From NCBI GenBank assembly GCA_023213395.1, contig CM041465.1, forward strand, positions 73,477,741-73,541,740: 64,000 bases of DNA. The letters run 5' to 3'. The notes beneath the pieces are model-generated. The model saw nothing but the letters and a program-made list of their open reading frames with translations, was not told where the DNA came from and did not search any database. The translations under genes were made by a program, and so were the position numbers. Below are positions 54,161-64,000 of this stretch, in pieces. The stretch's first letter is position 1. Each line of letters starts with the position of its first letter. The stretch is from Cycas panzhihuaensis. Its lineage: Eukaryota > Cycadophyta.

Positions 54161-56629
54161 AGAGGAGATTAGCTCCCTCTATTCTGGTTTGCAGCTGCTC
54201 AAGGAGATTTGAAGAAAGCCTACAAACCCTTGGTGATGACCTTCGCACTCCGAAGGCGATCCAAGGTTTGTTTGAAGAATTTTTTTTGCAGGTTCAAGCT
54301 TTTGGAGCTATTTTTGAAGGCTGGAGCTGGGTTATGCTCAAATCTAATTTTTCTTACAAAGCCCTGTTGGGTGTAGCATTAATTGCTATTATAAACAGTG
54401 ATTTCTTTTTTGAAAATATTATTCTATTAAATTTCTTTTTTTTTTCACTCAGATCTGTAAAAAGTAGAAAGTTTGTACTTAGATATGTTCAAGTTGAAGT
54501 TAGAAATCCTTTTTTATGATTCTGGATCTATGTACTAAGGTTTAGAACTCTGTTGTTCTAACCTCTCTTTGGCTGACTGGTGAAAAAATATCCACTCCTG
54601 GCAGTAGAAAATCTACTCATTTTTGTATCTACAGATCATATAGCTACCAAAGACTAAGGCAAAGCTGTATTCTAAAGCTACTGAACAGGCACACTGCCTC
54701 TGCAAGCTACCCAGCCTGGTGCAGTCCTCTTTGGAGACTCACCAAAATCCCAGAAACTCACCAAACAGATCTGCACTCTTCTGGAGGAGTCTCAAACCCT
54801 ATGTGGGTCCCAACTACACCTTAAATCGACCGTATGGCAGCTCTTAGAGTGCACAACAACCTTCACTATCGCACAGGTCAAGGCGCCACCATCGCTCTCT
54901 TTGAGCCGTACACACTCTGTGGTGACTGAAATCACTCCAAATCTGGAAGGCACCTCTGTGGACCAAAGGGTAGCAACCTGTCAAATTTGGTTCGAATCAG
55001 AGTCTTCCCCGAGCGGATCAAACCGATTCCTCTTCTCCGCTGGCGCACGGAAAAACGACGGCCGAGCGATGTTTGTTTTTTTCCAAATATTTTTCGTTCA
55101 AAAATTTGAATGTTATAAACTTTAGCTTATAAAAATAGGAATATTCTTAGCATATTCTTATTTACATGGACTTTAAATCCTAAAGTTTATATTAGATCTT
55201 CTATTAAGTCATTTAATCATCAAAAAATCACTTTAAACCCAAATTTAAAAGGGTATTTAGTGAATTTTTATTTTCTGACTTCATTTAAGACTAAATCAAG
55301 TCTTTTCAAGTATTTTTCTACATTAAAAGTGATTTTCTTCTCTTTATTAAGTCAATTTTACAAATCAAGGCACTTTGTATAGTGACCTTAGCTTAAATTT
55401 ATTAAGAGAAAAATCATTTTTTTTTTGTATTTTTGAAGCTAAAAATCTTCTAAATATCGAGTGATTTCATTAAATCACCAATACTAACTTGAACTCACTT
55501 ATTTGGAGACTCAAAAATACTTTTGCTTTAATGTTTTAAAAGGCTCCCTGCGTGGTGTCCTTAGTGTTCAAGTTGCAAAAAAAACGTTCAAATTTTAGCC
55601 TATGTTTTTGGCTCTTAAAAGTTTTTTTTAACACTTAGTTAATTTTGAATAAGTGTTAATTGATTTTAAGTGAAGTGATTTTAAGTGTTTTCATATTAAA
55701 AAAGTGATATTTATCACTAATTTTTAAACACTTTTAAGGCACCTTGCATGGTGACCTAATGCCCTTAGTCTCAAAGAGGGCTCATAAACACTTTGTACTT
55801 AATAAAAATCACTTCTCTTTTGATCGTTGGGACTAATTTAAAGTTCCAACACTTGGTGCTTGATGTCCATTTTCATGCAAGTGGTTCTCTTACCTTCACT
55901 TAAAAGGAACCCACTTGTATCTTCATCACAAGTTTTGCCTTACTTCATTCAGTACTTAAGTTTTTTTTCAAAAAGCACTTTGCAAAACTTATTGTAATCA
56001 AGCATTTGGTTTCTTGCTTGGATCAACAAGCACTACATTTCATTAAAGTGCTCATTGTAAAAACACTTCTAGTGTTCATATTGGTATACTTACATTGCTT
56101 CCTCTTGAAGCCACTTTCATTGTAAAGCTTAATCAAAACATTCTCCTAAGTACATCTTCCAAGTAAAAGAAATCTAAGTTCACTTTAAAAATTGCTAAAA
56201 AGTAACTTAAAATCTTGTTGGAGAGGCCCGAAAAAGGTTCAAACCTTGCCTCTAAAATAACCTTAAGCTTGGTGCATTCCCTAGGGGACCAACCGACCAT
56301 ACGGTCAGTGCACGACAATTAAGGTTGCTTGAGGGAAAGGAGGTTCGAAAAGGGTGTTATTGGGGGTGTGAATCCCAGGGAAAGCATGGTACGTCCATGC
56401 AGATCAACCCTACCTGCCTTGTCCTAGATTTAACTTGGCCAACTGTTGATCTCCTCTATAAGATCGAGTTGGACCAACTCCATAGCCTAGTCCTCCACCC
56501 TCATCATTCCATTCGGTTGTTAGATCTTCTAGTAAGATCGGATTGTTGGTTTCGTTAGAAGGTGGAACTTAAGCTTTAAAAGCTTTGAGTTTCCGTTATC
56601 TCGCTAGCTTCAAACTTTTATAAGCAAAC
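54161..56629 (+). other. C9 long leader with three stem-loop motifs
   Basis: 2.5 kb without a credible gene. Three copies of the recurrent motif occur at 55369-55387, 55542-55560 and 55738-55756, spaced 173 and 196 bases. The first reads GGCACTTTGTATAGTGACC and the third GGCACCTTGCATGGTGACC, so the closing C-G pair is replaced by T-A. The conserved pre-gag block starts near 56262. Confidence 0.7.
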
Positions 56630-58190
56630 ATGGTCGCTATAAAGATGCTAAATGCATGCACCATTCGATTAACGGACAAGATAATTATCAAGAATAGAAG
56701 AGACTCACTCGAATTTGCGATCATGAACGAATTTTGAGTTATGTTTCCGGAGATTACCTCGACCAAAGACTTGTTATCAATGGCAATGTTACTGTGCAAC
56801 CTGATGATGCTTTACTTGCTGCTTGGGAAGCCAAAGATGAAATCGCTTTGGCATTCCTTCACATGATTGTTGATGTGCATGTAGATCAGAATATTGCTTC
56901 TGCTAAAACTTCTAAGGAAGCTTGGGACACTTTGTCCTTATTGTATGAAAGGCGAGATGAAGTTCGCATTTTAATGGTTAAGGCAAAATTGTATTCTGTT
57001 AAGTTTGTCAAACCCATGTCGGCTTTTCTTTCCTCCATCAAGGAGGTATGTAATGAATTGAATACACTAGGTAGTCCAGCTACAAGAGATGAATTGATCA
57101 CATCCATCACCAAAGCTTTACCCAAGGACTACAATGGCTTCATTTCGTCTACTACAAGAGATGGTTCCCTCAAAACTATGACATTCAATGAATTTGAAAG
57201 TCTGCTACAATGAATTTGAAAGCCTGCTACTTTCATAGGGGACCAACCGACCGTACGGTCATTACACGATAATTAAGGTTTCTTGAGGGAAAGGAGGTTC
57301 GAAAAGGGTGTTATTGGGGCTGTGAATCCCAGGGAAAGCATGGTACATCCATGAAGATCAACCCTACCTGCCTTGTCCTAGATTTAACTTGGCCAACTGT
57401 TAGATCTCCTCTATAAGATCAGGGTTGGACCAACTCCATAGCGTAGTCCTCCACCCCTCATCATTCCATTCAGTTGCTGGATCTTTTAGTAAGATCAGAA
57501 CTGTTGGTTTCATTAGAAGGTGGAACTTAAGCGACAAAAGCTTTGAGTTTCCAAGTTATCTGCTAGCTTCAAGCCTTACAACTGAAACATGGCTGCAATT
57601 AACATGCTTAATGCATGCGCCATTAGATTAACAAGACAAGATAACTATCAAGAATAGAAGAGGATCACTCAGAATCTTTTGATAATGAATGAATTTTGGG
57701 GTTATGTTTCTGGAAGGATACCCCAACCTGTACCTGTTATCAATGGTGATGTAACTGTTCAACCTGATGATGCTATTGTTGCTGCTTGGGAAGCCAAAGA
57801 TGTAATCGCTTTGGCATTCCTTCATATGATTGTTGATGTTCATGTGGATCAAAATATTGTGTGTGCAACAACTTCTAAGGAAGCATGGGACATTTTGTCC
57901 TCTTTGTATGAAAGGCGAGATGAAGCTCGCATATTGATGGTAAAAGCCAAGTTGTATTCTATAAACTTTGTCAAGTCTATGTCGGCTTTTCTTTCCTCCA
58001 TCAAGGAGGTATGTAATGAATTGAATACACTAGGTAGTCCAGCAACTAAAGATGAACTTATAACATCTATCACCAAAGCTTTGTCAAAGGACTACAATGG
58101 CTTTATATCTTCTACTACAAGAGATGGTTCACTCAAAAGAATGTCATTTAATTAACTTGAAAGTTTGTTGCTTCAAGAGGAACAAATTTA
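56283..58190 (+). repeat. Tandem duplication of pre-gag leader and gag start
   Basis: A unit of about 953 bp, beginning AGGGGACCAACCGACC, occurs at 56283 and again at 57236. Each copy contains pre-gag leader plus the first part of gag. At the junction, a 22-bp piece (AATGAATTTGAAAG...) is itself doubled at 57188 and 57210. Confidence 0.88.
56630..57213 (+). pseudogene. gag: C9 gag, first copy
   Basis: ATG at 56630 (MVAIKMLNACTIRLTD), with a frame change, then an open 159-codon stretch (56734-57210): AAWEAKDEIALAFLHMIVDV, EAWDTLSLLYERRDEVRI, ITKALPKDYNGFISSTTRDG. It ends in ESLLQ and a stop at the duplication junction. Confidence 0.88.
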
Positions 58191-58315
58191 CACCAAGAAT
58201 AATGAGGACGAACCATCTACATCAGGCGCATTCACGGCCAAATCAAAGGCCAAGCAGAACCCCAAACCTGCACTCTCAAAGCAGTTTGGGAACATGAACA
58301 TTGGTTCCTCAATGA
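57589..58315 (+). pseudogene. gag: C9 gag, second copy
   Basis: ATG at 57589 (MAAINMLNACAIRLTRQDNY), stop at about 57654, then open for 158 codons through FWGYVSGRIPQPVPV, AAWEAKDVIALAFLHMIVDV and TKALSKDYNGFISSTTRDG. After another stop it continues to LESLLLQEEQIYTKNNEDEP and LSKQFGNMNIGSS. Homology ends just before where the zinc knuckle should lie. Confidence 0.88.
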
Positions 58316-58454
58316 TCCAGGAGGATCTACCATATGTTTACAGGAGGCGGAAAATGCTAGGAGGATCTACCATATATCTACAGGATGCAGAAAATGCTAG
58401 GCATTGGCATAACTGAAAGAGATATGGCCAAATGGTATCAAACTTATATGAAAT

Positions 58455-60482
58455 CCAAGTAAGGTGCTTTGTATGCTTGAGTACAATGATTTAAGTACTT
58501 TGAGTACTTAGTGAAAAAAAGTGATGCAAGAAACCTTTGATGAAAATAACAGAAATGGGTTCCTTTTAACCCTCCAAATCTGATGAAGTGAAGAAGCCAC
58601 TAGCAAGGTGTACTAAAAAATGCTCCAAAGCCAACACGAACTCCACGTGAGCTTGTTGAGACTTTAAAAGTAGTCTCAACAATCCAACAAAAAATTGTGA
58701 TTTTATTAAATGTCAAATTGAGCCTTCCTTTTTGAACTTTTTGAAGGCCAAGGTCACCATGCAAGGTGCCAAAAAATGAACTTAGGTGGTGATGTTTCTC
58801 ACCTTTATAATGTAAATATGCCTTTTGATCACTTTAATTAAGCTCAAAGTGCTTTAGTAGCATGAAACAATGTGCTAAATGAGCTTAAAAAGGCATAAAA
58901 CAAATGTTGAAAATCAACTTTTTAGCAACTTTGCCTCCTTAGAACACCTCGCAGGGTGTCTTTTTAGGCATTTAAATCAAGCAACATTGAGCTTCAATAA
59001 GAGGAGAATGACTTGGCATGTGTCATTCGTTGAGTCCTCTTTTGATCAAGAAGATTTTAATCAAGTTAAGTACCAAATAAGTACTTTAGTGAGCTAAAAA
59101 AACTTTAAGAAATGAGATTAAATCTCATTAAAAAAAGAATCTTAAAGTTTTTAAGGCTTTAATGATGCTTAAAATTTGAAATGGCTGAGCCTCATGTAGC
59201 ATTAAAAGGCATTAAGCCCCCCCCTTTGCTCAGAAAATTTCCTAAGGTAGAAAAGCACCTCTTAACCTTGATTAATTAAATGAAAGGCTCACTTCAAAAG
59301 GAACTTTAGAAAAATGCTCTTGATTAAAAACAGAATATTCTTGGTGAATATGCCAAAGATCATATGCTAAGGTTATGAAACTTAAAGAAAATCGAAAAAA
59401 AATCGATTTACGTTTAAAAACGAAATCGGGTGGCGACTGTCCCGATCTTTCCGTCTCCACGGGCGCTGTTCCCGAGGCTCTGCGGGCCCCACTGAGTGTC
59501 TTTGGGCCTCGATCTCCTCATGGGCCCCACCGTGAGTAGCCGGCCGCGCGGGGTGCGACTCCCGTCACGCGTGATCGTCTGGCTCCACCTTCGGAACCTT
59601 CGAAAGGTTCCTCTTACTCTGCGTATTCCGCTGCCTGGGCTTCTCCTTCCGTCGGCGAGCCGAGACGCCCGCCTCCGTCGTGCTTCTTTCTCTCTCCCGT
59701 GCAGTCTTGATGCAGTCCACAGCCCGTAACATTTGCAGAGGATGAGCCGGTATGAGCCGCAGCGGTGTGGAGCAGGATCTTTCCAGAATTTAGACTGTGC
59801 AGTGTTCCTTCCACAGGTACCAAGATGAGGTACATAAATAAGGACAGAGGCTGGGATAGCAGACTGAGAGCAGTCTTAAGACAGCCAGAGAGCAAGAGTT
59901 GTCCAGGGCAGAACTGAGTGCAAGAGGACTTTAGACACAGGTGCAGCAAGCCCTTAGGGGGTAGCCAGGTGTAAGTGCAGGGACAGAAGGTGAAATGTCT
60001 TCTCCAGGATGTGTAATCTTCAGAAAATGTAGGTGCATGCAGTCCTCCAAGATGAGGTGGAGTTCTCTCTTCTTTCTGAGAGTTTTCTTCCTTCTTAAGG
60101 CAGTTGAGGGCAGCCAATTATGAGTGCAGAAATTGCAAGGAGCTCTTTGGACACTTAAGGACAGCAAGTGCTAGTATAAAATAGAGAGGAGGAGCAGTCC
60201 ACTTTAATGGGCCAAGATGTGTACAGTACAGAGTTAAATGCAGACCACAAAATCTTCCTTGAAAATCCTCCTGTCCACAAAGTTTTTGAGCAAGAAATAT
60301 ATGCCAAAAAATTGCCAAGAATGTGATGATAGGACAGAATTAGAGCCAAGAAACAGGCCAAGAAAGGAGCCAAGAAATGACAAACTTAAGTGCTGAAATC
60401 TCCCAAGAAAATTTCAAGAAATCTTTAAGTCACCAACAAATTTAATCAAGATCATTAAATCAAAGCTCAAGCAACCATAGAG
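58455..60482 (-). other. C10 leader
   Basis: Minus-strand leader. Stem-loop motifs at 58752-58770 and 58942-58960, 190 bases apart. In the second the pairing is kept in a changed form (GACACC with GGTGTTC). A GC-rich block at about 59425-59700 contrasts with the AT-rich surroundings. A 167-codon open stretch (59614-60117) in its flank has no known motif. Confidence 0.6.
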
Positions 60483-60495
60483 CTTTGATACCAAT

Positions 60496-61089
60496 TGTTA
60501 TAATGGGCATTAAGCCACATTAGTCCCAAAATCTTTAATGAAAGCACAATACCATAAATGCATTAAGCAAACGTAACAAAGAACTAGAAAGAATTCAAAG
60601 GAATTCAAAAGACTCAAGGAGAATTAGGAGCAAAGACACAATACCCAAGATGAGGTGTTGGAATTAGTCCAACAACCAAAGAATGCCTTCAGCTTGATTA
60701 GCAAACTGATAGAATGACAATGAGCTCCAACTCTTGAATGAGCAACAATGAGGAATAGGTCTTATTATATAGAATGAGATGAGAGACCTAAGGCCTTGGA
60801 TGTTTGACAAGTGTCAAACATCCAAGATACATGCCTTGGATGATTGACATGTGTCCCTTTGGAGGCTCTTTGAGTGAGCAAAAGTGCAATGGGGTCATTT
60901 GACCCTCAAGTTACATAAGTGACAACATTGTGTCACTAGTCATAAAGTGGGTGTGTACTTTATCACTTAAGTGATAAAGTCACACCTAAAGTATAAAAGT
61001 GCACGAGCATTAAAGTGCACACATAATACAAAAATAGAAAGTACATAAGCTTAACATTATAAACATAAGGTAAACCATGAGGTTTAACA
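60496..61089 (-). repeat. C10 5' LTR
   Basis: 594 bp, TGTTATAATG to GGTTTAACA. Inverted repeat at 60796-60825 with perfect arms, palindrome at 60960-60977. The primer site TGGTATCAAAG is two bases away on the minus strand. Confidence 0.92.
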
Positions 61090-62994
61090 TAATTGTCGTG
61101 CACTAGCCATACGGTCGGTTGGTCCCCTAGGGAATGCACCAAGCTTAAGGTTATTTCAGAGGCAAAGTTTGAAACTTTTTTGGACCTCTCCAACAAGATT
61201 TTTAAAGTCACTTTTTAGAAGGTTAAACTGAACTTAAGATTTATTTTACTTGGATGATGTACTTATGAAAGTGCTTGATTAAGCTTACAATGAAAGAGGA
61301 TTCAAAAAGAAGCAAGCTAGTACATCAAATGAACACTTAAAGTGTTGTTTACAAGGAGCACTTAATGAAGTGAGAGTGCTTATGCAGATCCAAGTAAAGA
61401 AAGATGCTTGAGTACAATGAGTTTTGCAAGAAAAGTACTTTGAAAAGATGTTAAGTACTCAAAGAAGCAAAGCAAAACCTTATGATGAAAGTACAAGTGG
61501 GTTCCTTTTAATGCTCAAAAGTGAAGAGAAGAAGACCACTTGCCAAATAAGGACACCAAGCACCAAGTGTTGGGACTTTAAAATAGTCCCAACGATAAAA
61601 AACTGAAGTGATTTTATTAAATAGAAGTATTTTTTATCCCCTTTTTGAGACTAAGGGCACTAGGTCACCATGTAAGGTGCCTTAAAAAGAGTGTTGAAAC
61701 AGTGATAAATATCACTTTTGACAAGGTATCAACACTTAAAATCACTTTCAACAAGACTTTTTAGCACTTATAATCATGAAATAAGTGTAAAATAAAGCTT
61801 AAAAATGCTTTAAAACAAATGCTGAAATTCAATTTTTTTGCAATTTTGAGTGATAAGGACACCACACAGGGAGCCTTTGAAAATGCTTAAAAATGAGTAT
61901 TTTAATCTTCAAAGAAGTGAGATTGACTTAGTATTAGTGATTTAATGAGATCACTAAGTACTAAGAAGATTTTTAGCTCCAAAAAGTATGAAAAAAGCGA
62001 TTTTTTCCTTAAGAAAAAATTAAGCTAAGGTCACCATGCAAGGTGCCTTGACTAAAAATTAGCTTAATAAAGGAAAAAATATCACTATTAATATGAGAAA
62101 ACACTGGAAAACCTTGATTTAGTCCCCCCTTTTTGCTAAGGTGAAGTCAATAAATGAAAAAATCACTAAAAAGCATTAAATAGACTTTTAAAAAGTGATT
62201 TTTAATGACTTACGAGTGATTTTAGTGATATTGAAGGTGACTTTAGGTTTAATGAACTTTATTAAAAATTGAATATTCTGAAGAATATTCTTAAGTGTAC
62301 ATAGTAAAGTTCATAAACAAAAGGTTAAATCGAATTTTTGAAACGACCGAATAAAAGAAAGACAAAACAGTTGCCAGCGGCGTGACTCGGGCAGCTCCCG
62401 TGATCACGCAGAAGGCTGTAAGTCACCAGATCCTCAATAGAATGAGACGAGATTCTAAGGGGAGGGCCGCCCACCTTGGACAGTCCTTCGGCTCGAATCT
62501 TAGCTCTGTTGACAGCCCGTAGAGAGAGAACGAAGCCTCTGTGCCTTTGGCAGGTCGCACGGTCAGTGTAGAAGGAGGGAGCTTGTACGACTGTTATAGA
62601 CTTTAGAGGAGCAACATTTAGTCACTATCTACACCTTGTGGGACCCACGAGAAGGAGAGACACTCCCTCAACAATTTCTAGTGCCCAGAATGTGTAACTC
62701 CAGTGATTTCCTGCCTCTTTCTGGGGTTTGAGAGGGACACCCAGCAGAGAGTAGACATAGAGCAATTTTCAGAGGGTAAGAGCCCACTGAATATACTTCC
62801 CAGAGTCTACAACAGAAGTCAGATAGTGGACAGCAAGACAAACGAGTGATTTTGTTCAAAAAATTTGCTTTGTCAGTAGAAAAATGACTCAAAAGCAGTG
62901 AGAAAATAGGTGCAAATGAGTAAGGATCAAGTTTGCTTTTCAATCAAATGTAACACATTAAACTTCCTAAAATCTACCTTGCATTCTGGAGGAT

Positions 62995-63042
<48 letters not shown>

Positions 63043-63301
63043 TTTTTGAAGGAAAAAAAGATTGAAGAAAAGTCACAGTTTTGAAAAACAAAGGAGTGTC
63101 AGACTCCAAAAAATTCAGATTTGAAAATAACCCAGCTCCAGCCTTAAAAAAAATACTGCACCAGCTTGAACTTGAAGAAAATAGGTCTCAACAAACCTTG
63201 GATCGCCTTCGGAGGGCAAAGGTCATCACCGAGGGTTTGTAACCCTTCTTTGAATCTTCTTAAGCTGAAAAATCAGAACAGAGCGAACTAGTCTCCTCTA
63301 G
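61090..63301 (-). other. C8 leader
   Basis: Starts in the pre-gag block cut by C10. Three stem-loop motifs at 61663-61681, 61857-61875 and 62029-62047, spaced 194 and 172 bases, mirroring C9. GC-rich block at about 62360-62560. A (TA)n tract with poly-T lies at 62997-63047. No gene. Confidence 0.65.
62997..63047. repeat. (TA)n microsatellite and poly-T
   Basis: About 37 bases of TA followed by 14 T. Confidence 0.93.
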
Positions 63302-63869
63302 CTCTGATACCAAATGTGAAAAAGGGCCTAAGGGCCTTATAAGCCCAAGATTTAGAAGCTAGGTTCACTCTAGTTCTAGAAAGCAACAAATGCTAACAAG
63401 TATGATACTCTTAAGATGAAACATAAGCAAGACAAGGCATGAAAAGAAGGAGCAAGAAAATAATACCAAATGTGAGGGCTTGGAATTGGTCTAACCTCCA
63501 AATGAATAACAGTTTGATTAGCAAATTGGCAGCATAACAATATAGCTCCAACTCTATATATAAGAACAATGAGGAGAGGTCTCGTTATATAGAGTGAAAG
63601 GAGAGACCTAAGGCATTGGATGTTTGACAAGTGTCAAACATTCAAGGTACATGCCTTGCATGTAGGACATGTGTCCTTTTAGGGCTCTCAAGTGAGCAAA
63701 AGTGCATGGGGGTCCATTTGACCCTTTAGTGACAATGTTGTGTCACTAGAAGAGAATGTGGGTGTGCACTTTATCATTTAAGTGATCAGTCACCCCTAAA
63801 GTACAAAAGTACAAATATTACATAACAAATAAAGTACATAGTCTTAACATGTAAACATAAGGTTTAACA
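63302..63869 (-). repeat. C8 primer site and 5' LTR
   Basis: The primer site reads TGGTATCAGAGCT on the minus strand (63302-63314) and abuts the 555-bp LTR (63315-63869). The inverted repeat at 63616-63645 has one arm change. The palindrome has two mutations here (63771-63788). Confidence 0.92.
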
Positions 63870-63874
63870 ATCAC

Positions 63875-64000
63875 GACATTGAATCCTCTTTGATGTTAAA
63901 ACAAACAAGAAGAAGAATACTGAAGAATGATTCTTAATTGCTTTCATTAGGAGATTTAATTTCTGTAAATATACATCATGGTTGGGACCGTTACAAAATG
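63875..64000 (-). pseudogene. G3 interior, upstream part
   Basis: After C8 and one ATCAC are removed, minus-strand HQRGFNVV joins ISLEIPSLGSKK at 52341 in frame. The rest of G3's gag lies outside the window. Confidence 0.5.

Larger units (their letters stand above)
53592..58454 (+). mobile_element. C9: 5' half of a P-family element
   Basis: 5' LTR, primer site, leader and gag, but no pol and no 3' LTR. The left junction cuts C8's RNase H. The right end runs into the leader of C10 in the opposite direction at about 58455. The last 140 bases hold a two-copy repeat of about 42 bp (AGGAGGATCTACCATAT). Confidence 0.82.
58455..61089 (-). mobile_element. C10: 5' part of a P-family element, opposed to C9
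   Basis: LTR at 60496-61089, primer site at 60483-60493, leader to about 58455. No gag or pol. It sits in C8's leader on the right (the interrupted pre-gag block resumes at 61090) and abuts C9 on the left. The bases after the LTR, TAATT, have no matching partner. Confidence 0.8.
52347..63869 (-). mobile_element. C8: P-family copia element enclosing C9 and C10
   Basis: LTRs at 52347-52899 and 63315-63869 are close in sequence, and the target duplication ATCAC is perfect (52342-52346 and 63870-63874). The polypurine tract starts at 52900 and the primer site is at 63302-63314. C8's own interior survives only as RNase H (52910-53591) and leader (61090-63301). Everything between was replaced by C9, C10 and a deletion. 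Confidence 0.93.

Noticed and set aside
55369-55756. Regularly spaced 19-nt repeats as a CRISPR-like array
   Set aside because: Spacing is 172-196 bases, the repeats vary, and the setting is a plant retrotransposon leader.
58316-58416. Short frame ending GIGITERDMAKWYQTYMKSK as a separate gene
   Set aside because: It continues from C9 gag through a two-copy repeat of about 42 bp; too short and without known motif.
59614-60117. 167-codon open frame on the minus strand
   Set aside because: It lies in the C10 leader beside the GC-rich block, has no recognised motif and overlaps other open frames. Stops are rarer in GC-rich DNA, so chance suffices.

Overview
The window reads as intergenic DNA from a large, AT-rich plant nuclear genome. 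It is almost entirely nested LTR retrotransposons whose primer sites match the 3' end of initiator tRNA-Met (TGGTATCAGAGC-like). The depth of nesting and the decay of the coding frames suggest a gymnosperm or another giant plant genome; that is inference, since nothing here fixes the species. I see no intact conventional host gene, no rRNA or tRNA gene, no CRISPR array and nothing bacterial.

Names used below. G1-G3 are Ty3/gypsy chromovirus-like elements, C1-C10 are Ty1/copia elements, and X1 is a non-autonomous copia-type element. C2, C6, C8, C9 and C10 form one family, called here the P family. Its LTRs (about 515-594 bp) start TGTTAARCCT and carry two conserved palindromes, and its gag is preceded by a long leader of about 1.5-2.5 kb.

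Left third (1-26341): G1 lies on the minus strand. C1 (107-5291, plus) sits inside its 3' LTR. C2 (5681-13511, minus, target duplication GGTTA) and C3 (13561-21368, minus, target duplication AGTAC) sit inside its protease gene, and a truncated C4 (21632-about 24560, plus) lies just upstream of the protease active site. G1 keeps its protease but no reverse transcriptase or integrase. Its 5' LTR is at 26132-26341.

Middle (26342-43705): a decayed hAT transposase fragment is followed by X1 (26995-31464, minus). X1 carries a 520-codon open frame containing a recognisable piece of a plant ARGONAUTE protein. Next comes C5 (minus, truncated and gag-less), split by the young C6 (31900-38648, plus, target duplication CTTTT). 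Then comes the 3' part of the chromovirus G2 (plus: RNase H, integrase, chromodomain) with its LTR at 42801-43528, followed directly by a second primer site.

Right third (43706-64000): C7 (43706-51002, plus) is a full-length copia with a ubiquitin-derived fragment in its leader. G3 (minus) follows, with gag and protease but no polymerase. It was entered by C8 (52347-63869, minus, target duplication ATCAC). C8 contains two opposed 5'-half elements, C9 (plus) and C10 (minus), with C8's own gag-to-RT part missing.

The genes therefore do not form a pathway. They are repeated, mostly broken copies of gag (capsid/nucleocapsid), protease, integrase, reverse transcriptase and RNase H. The items most worth a second look are the ARGONAUTE-bearing open frame, the ubiquitin fragment, a recurrent stem-loop with a compensatory change in P-family leaders, and the two palindromes in every P-family LTR.
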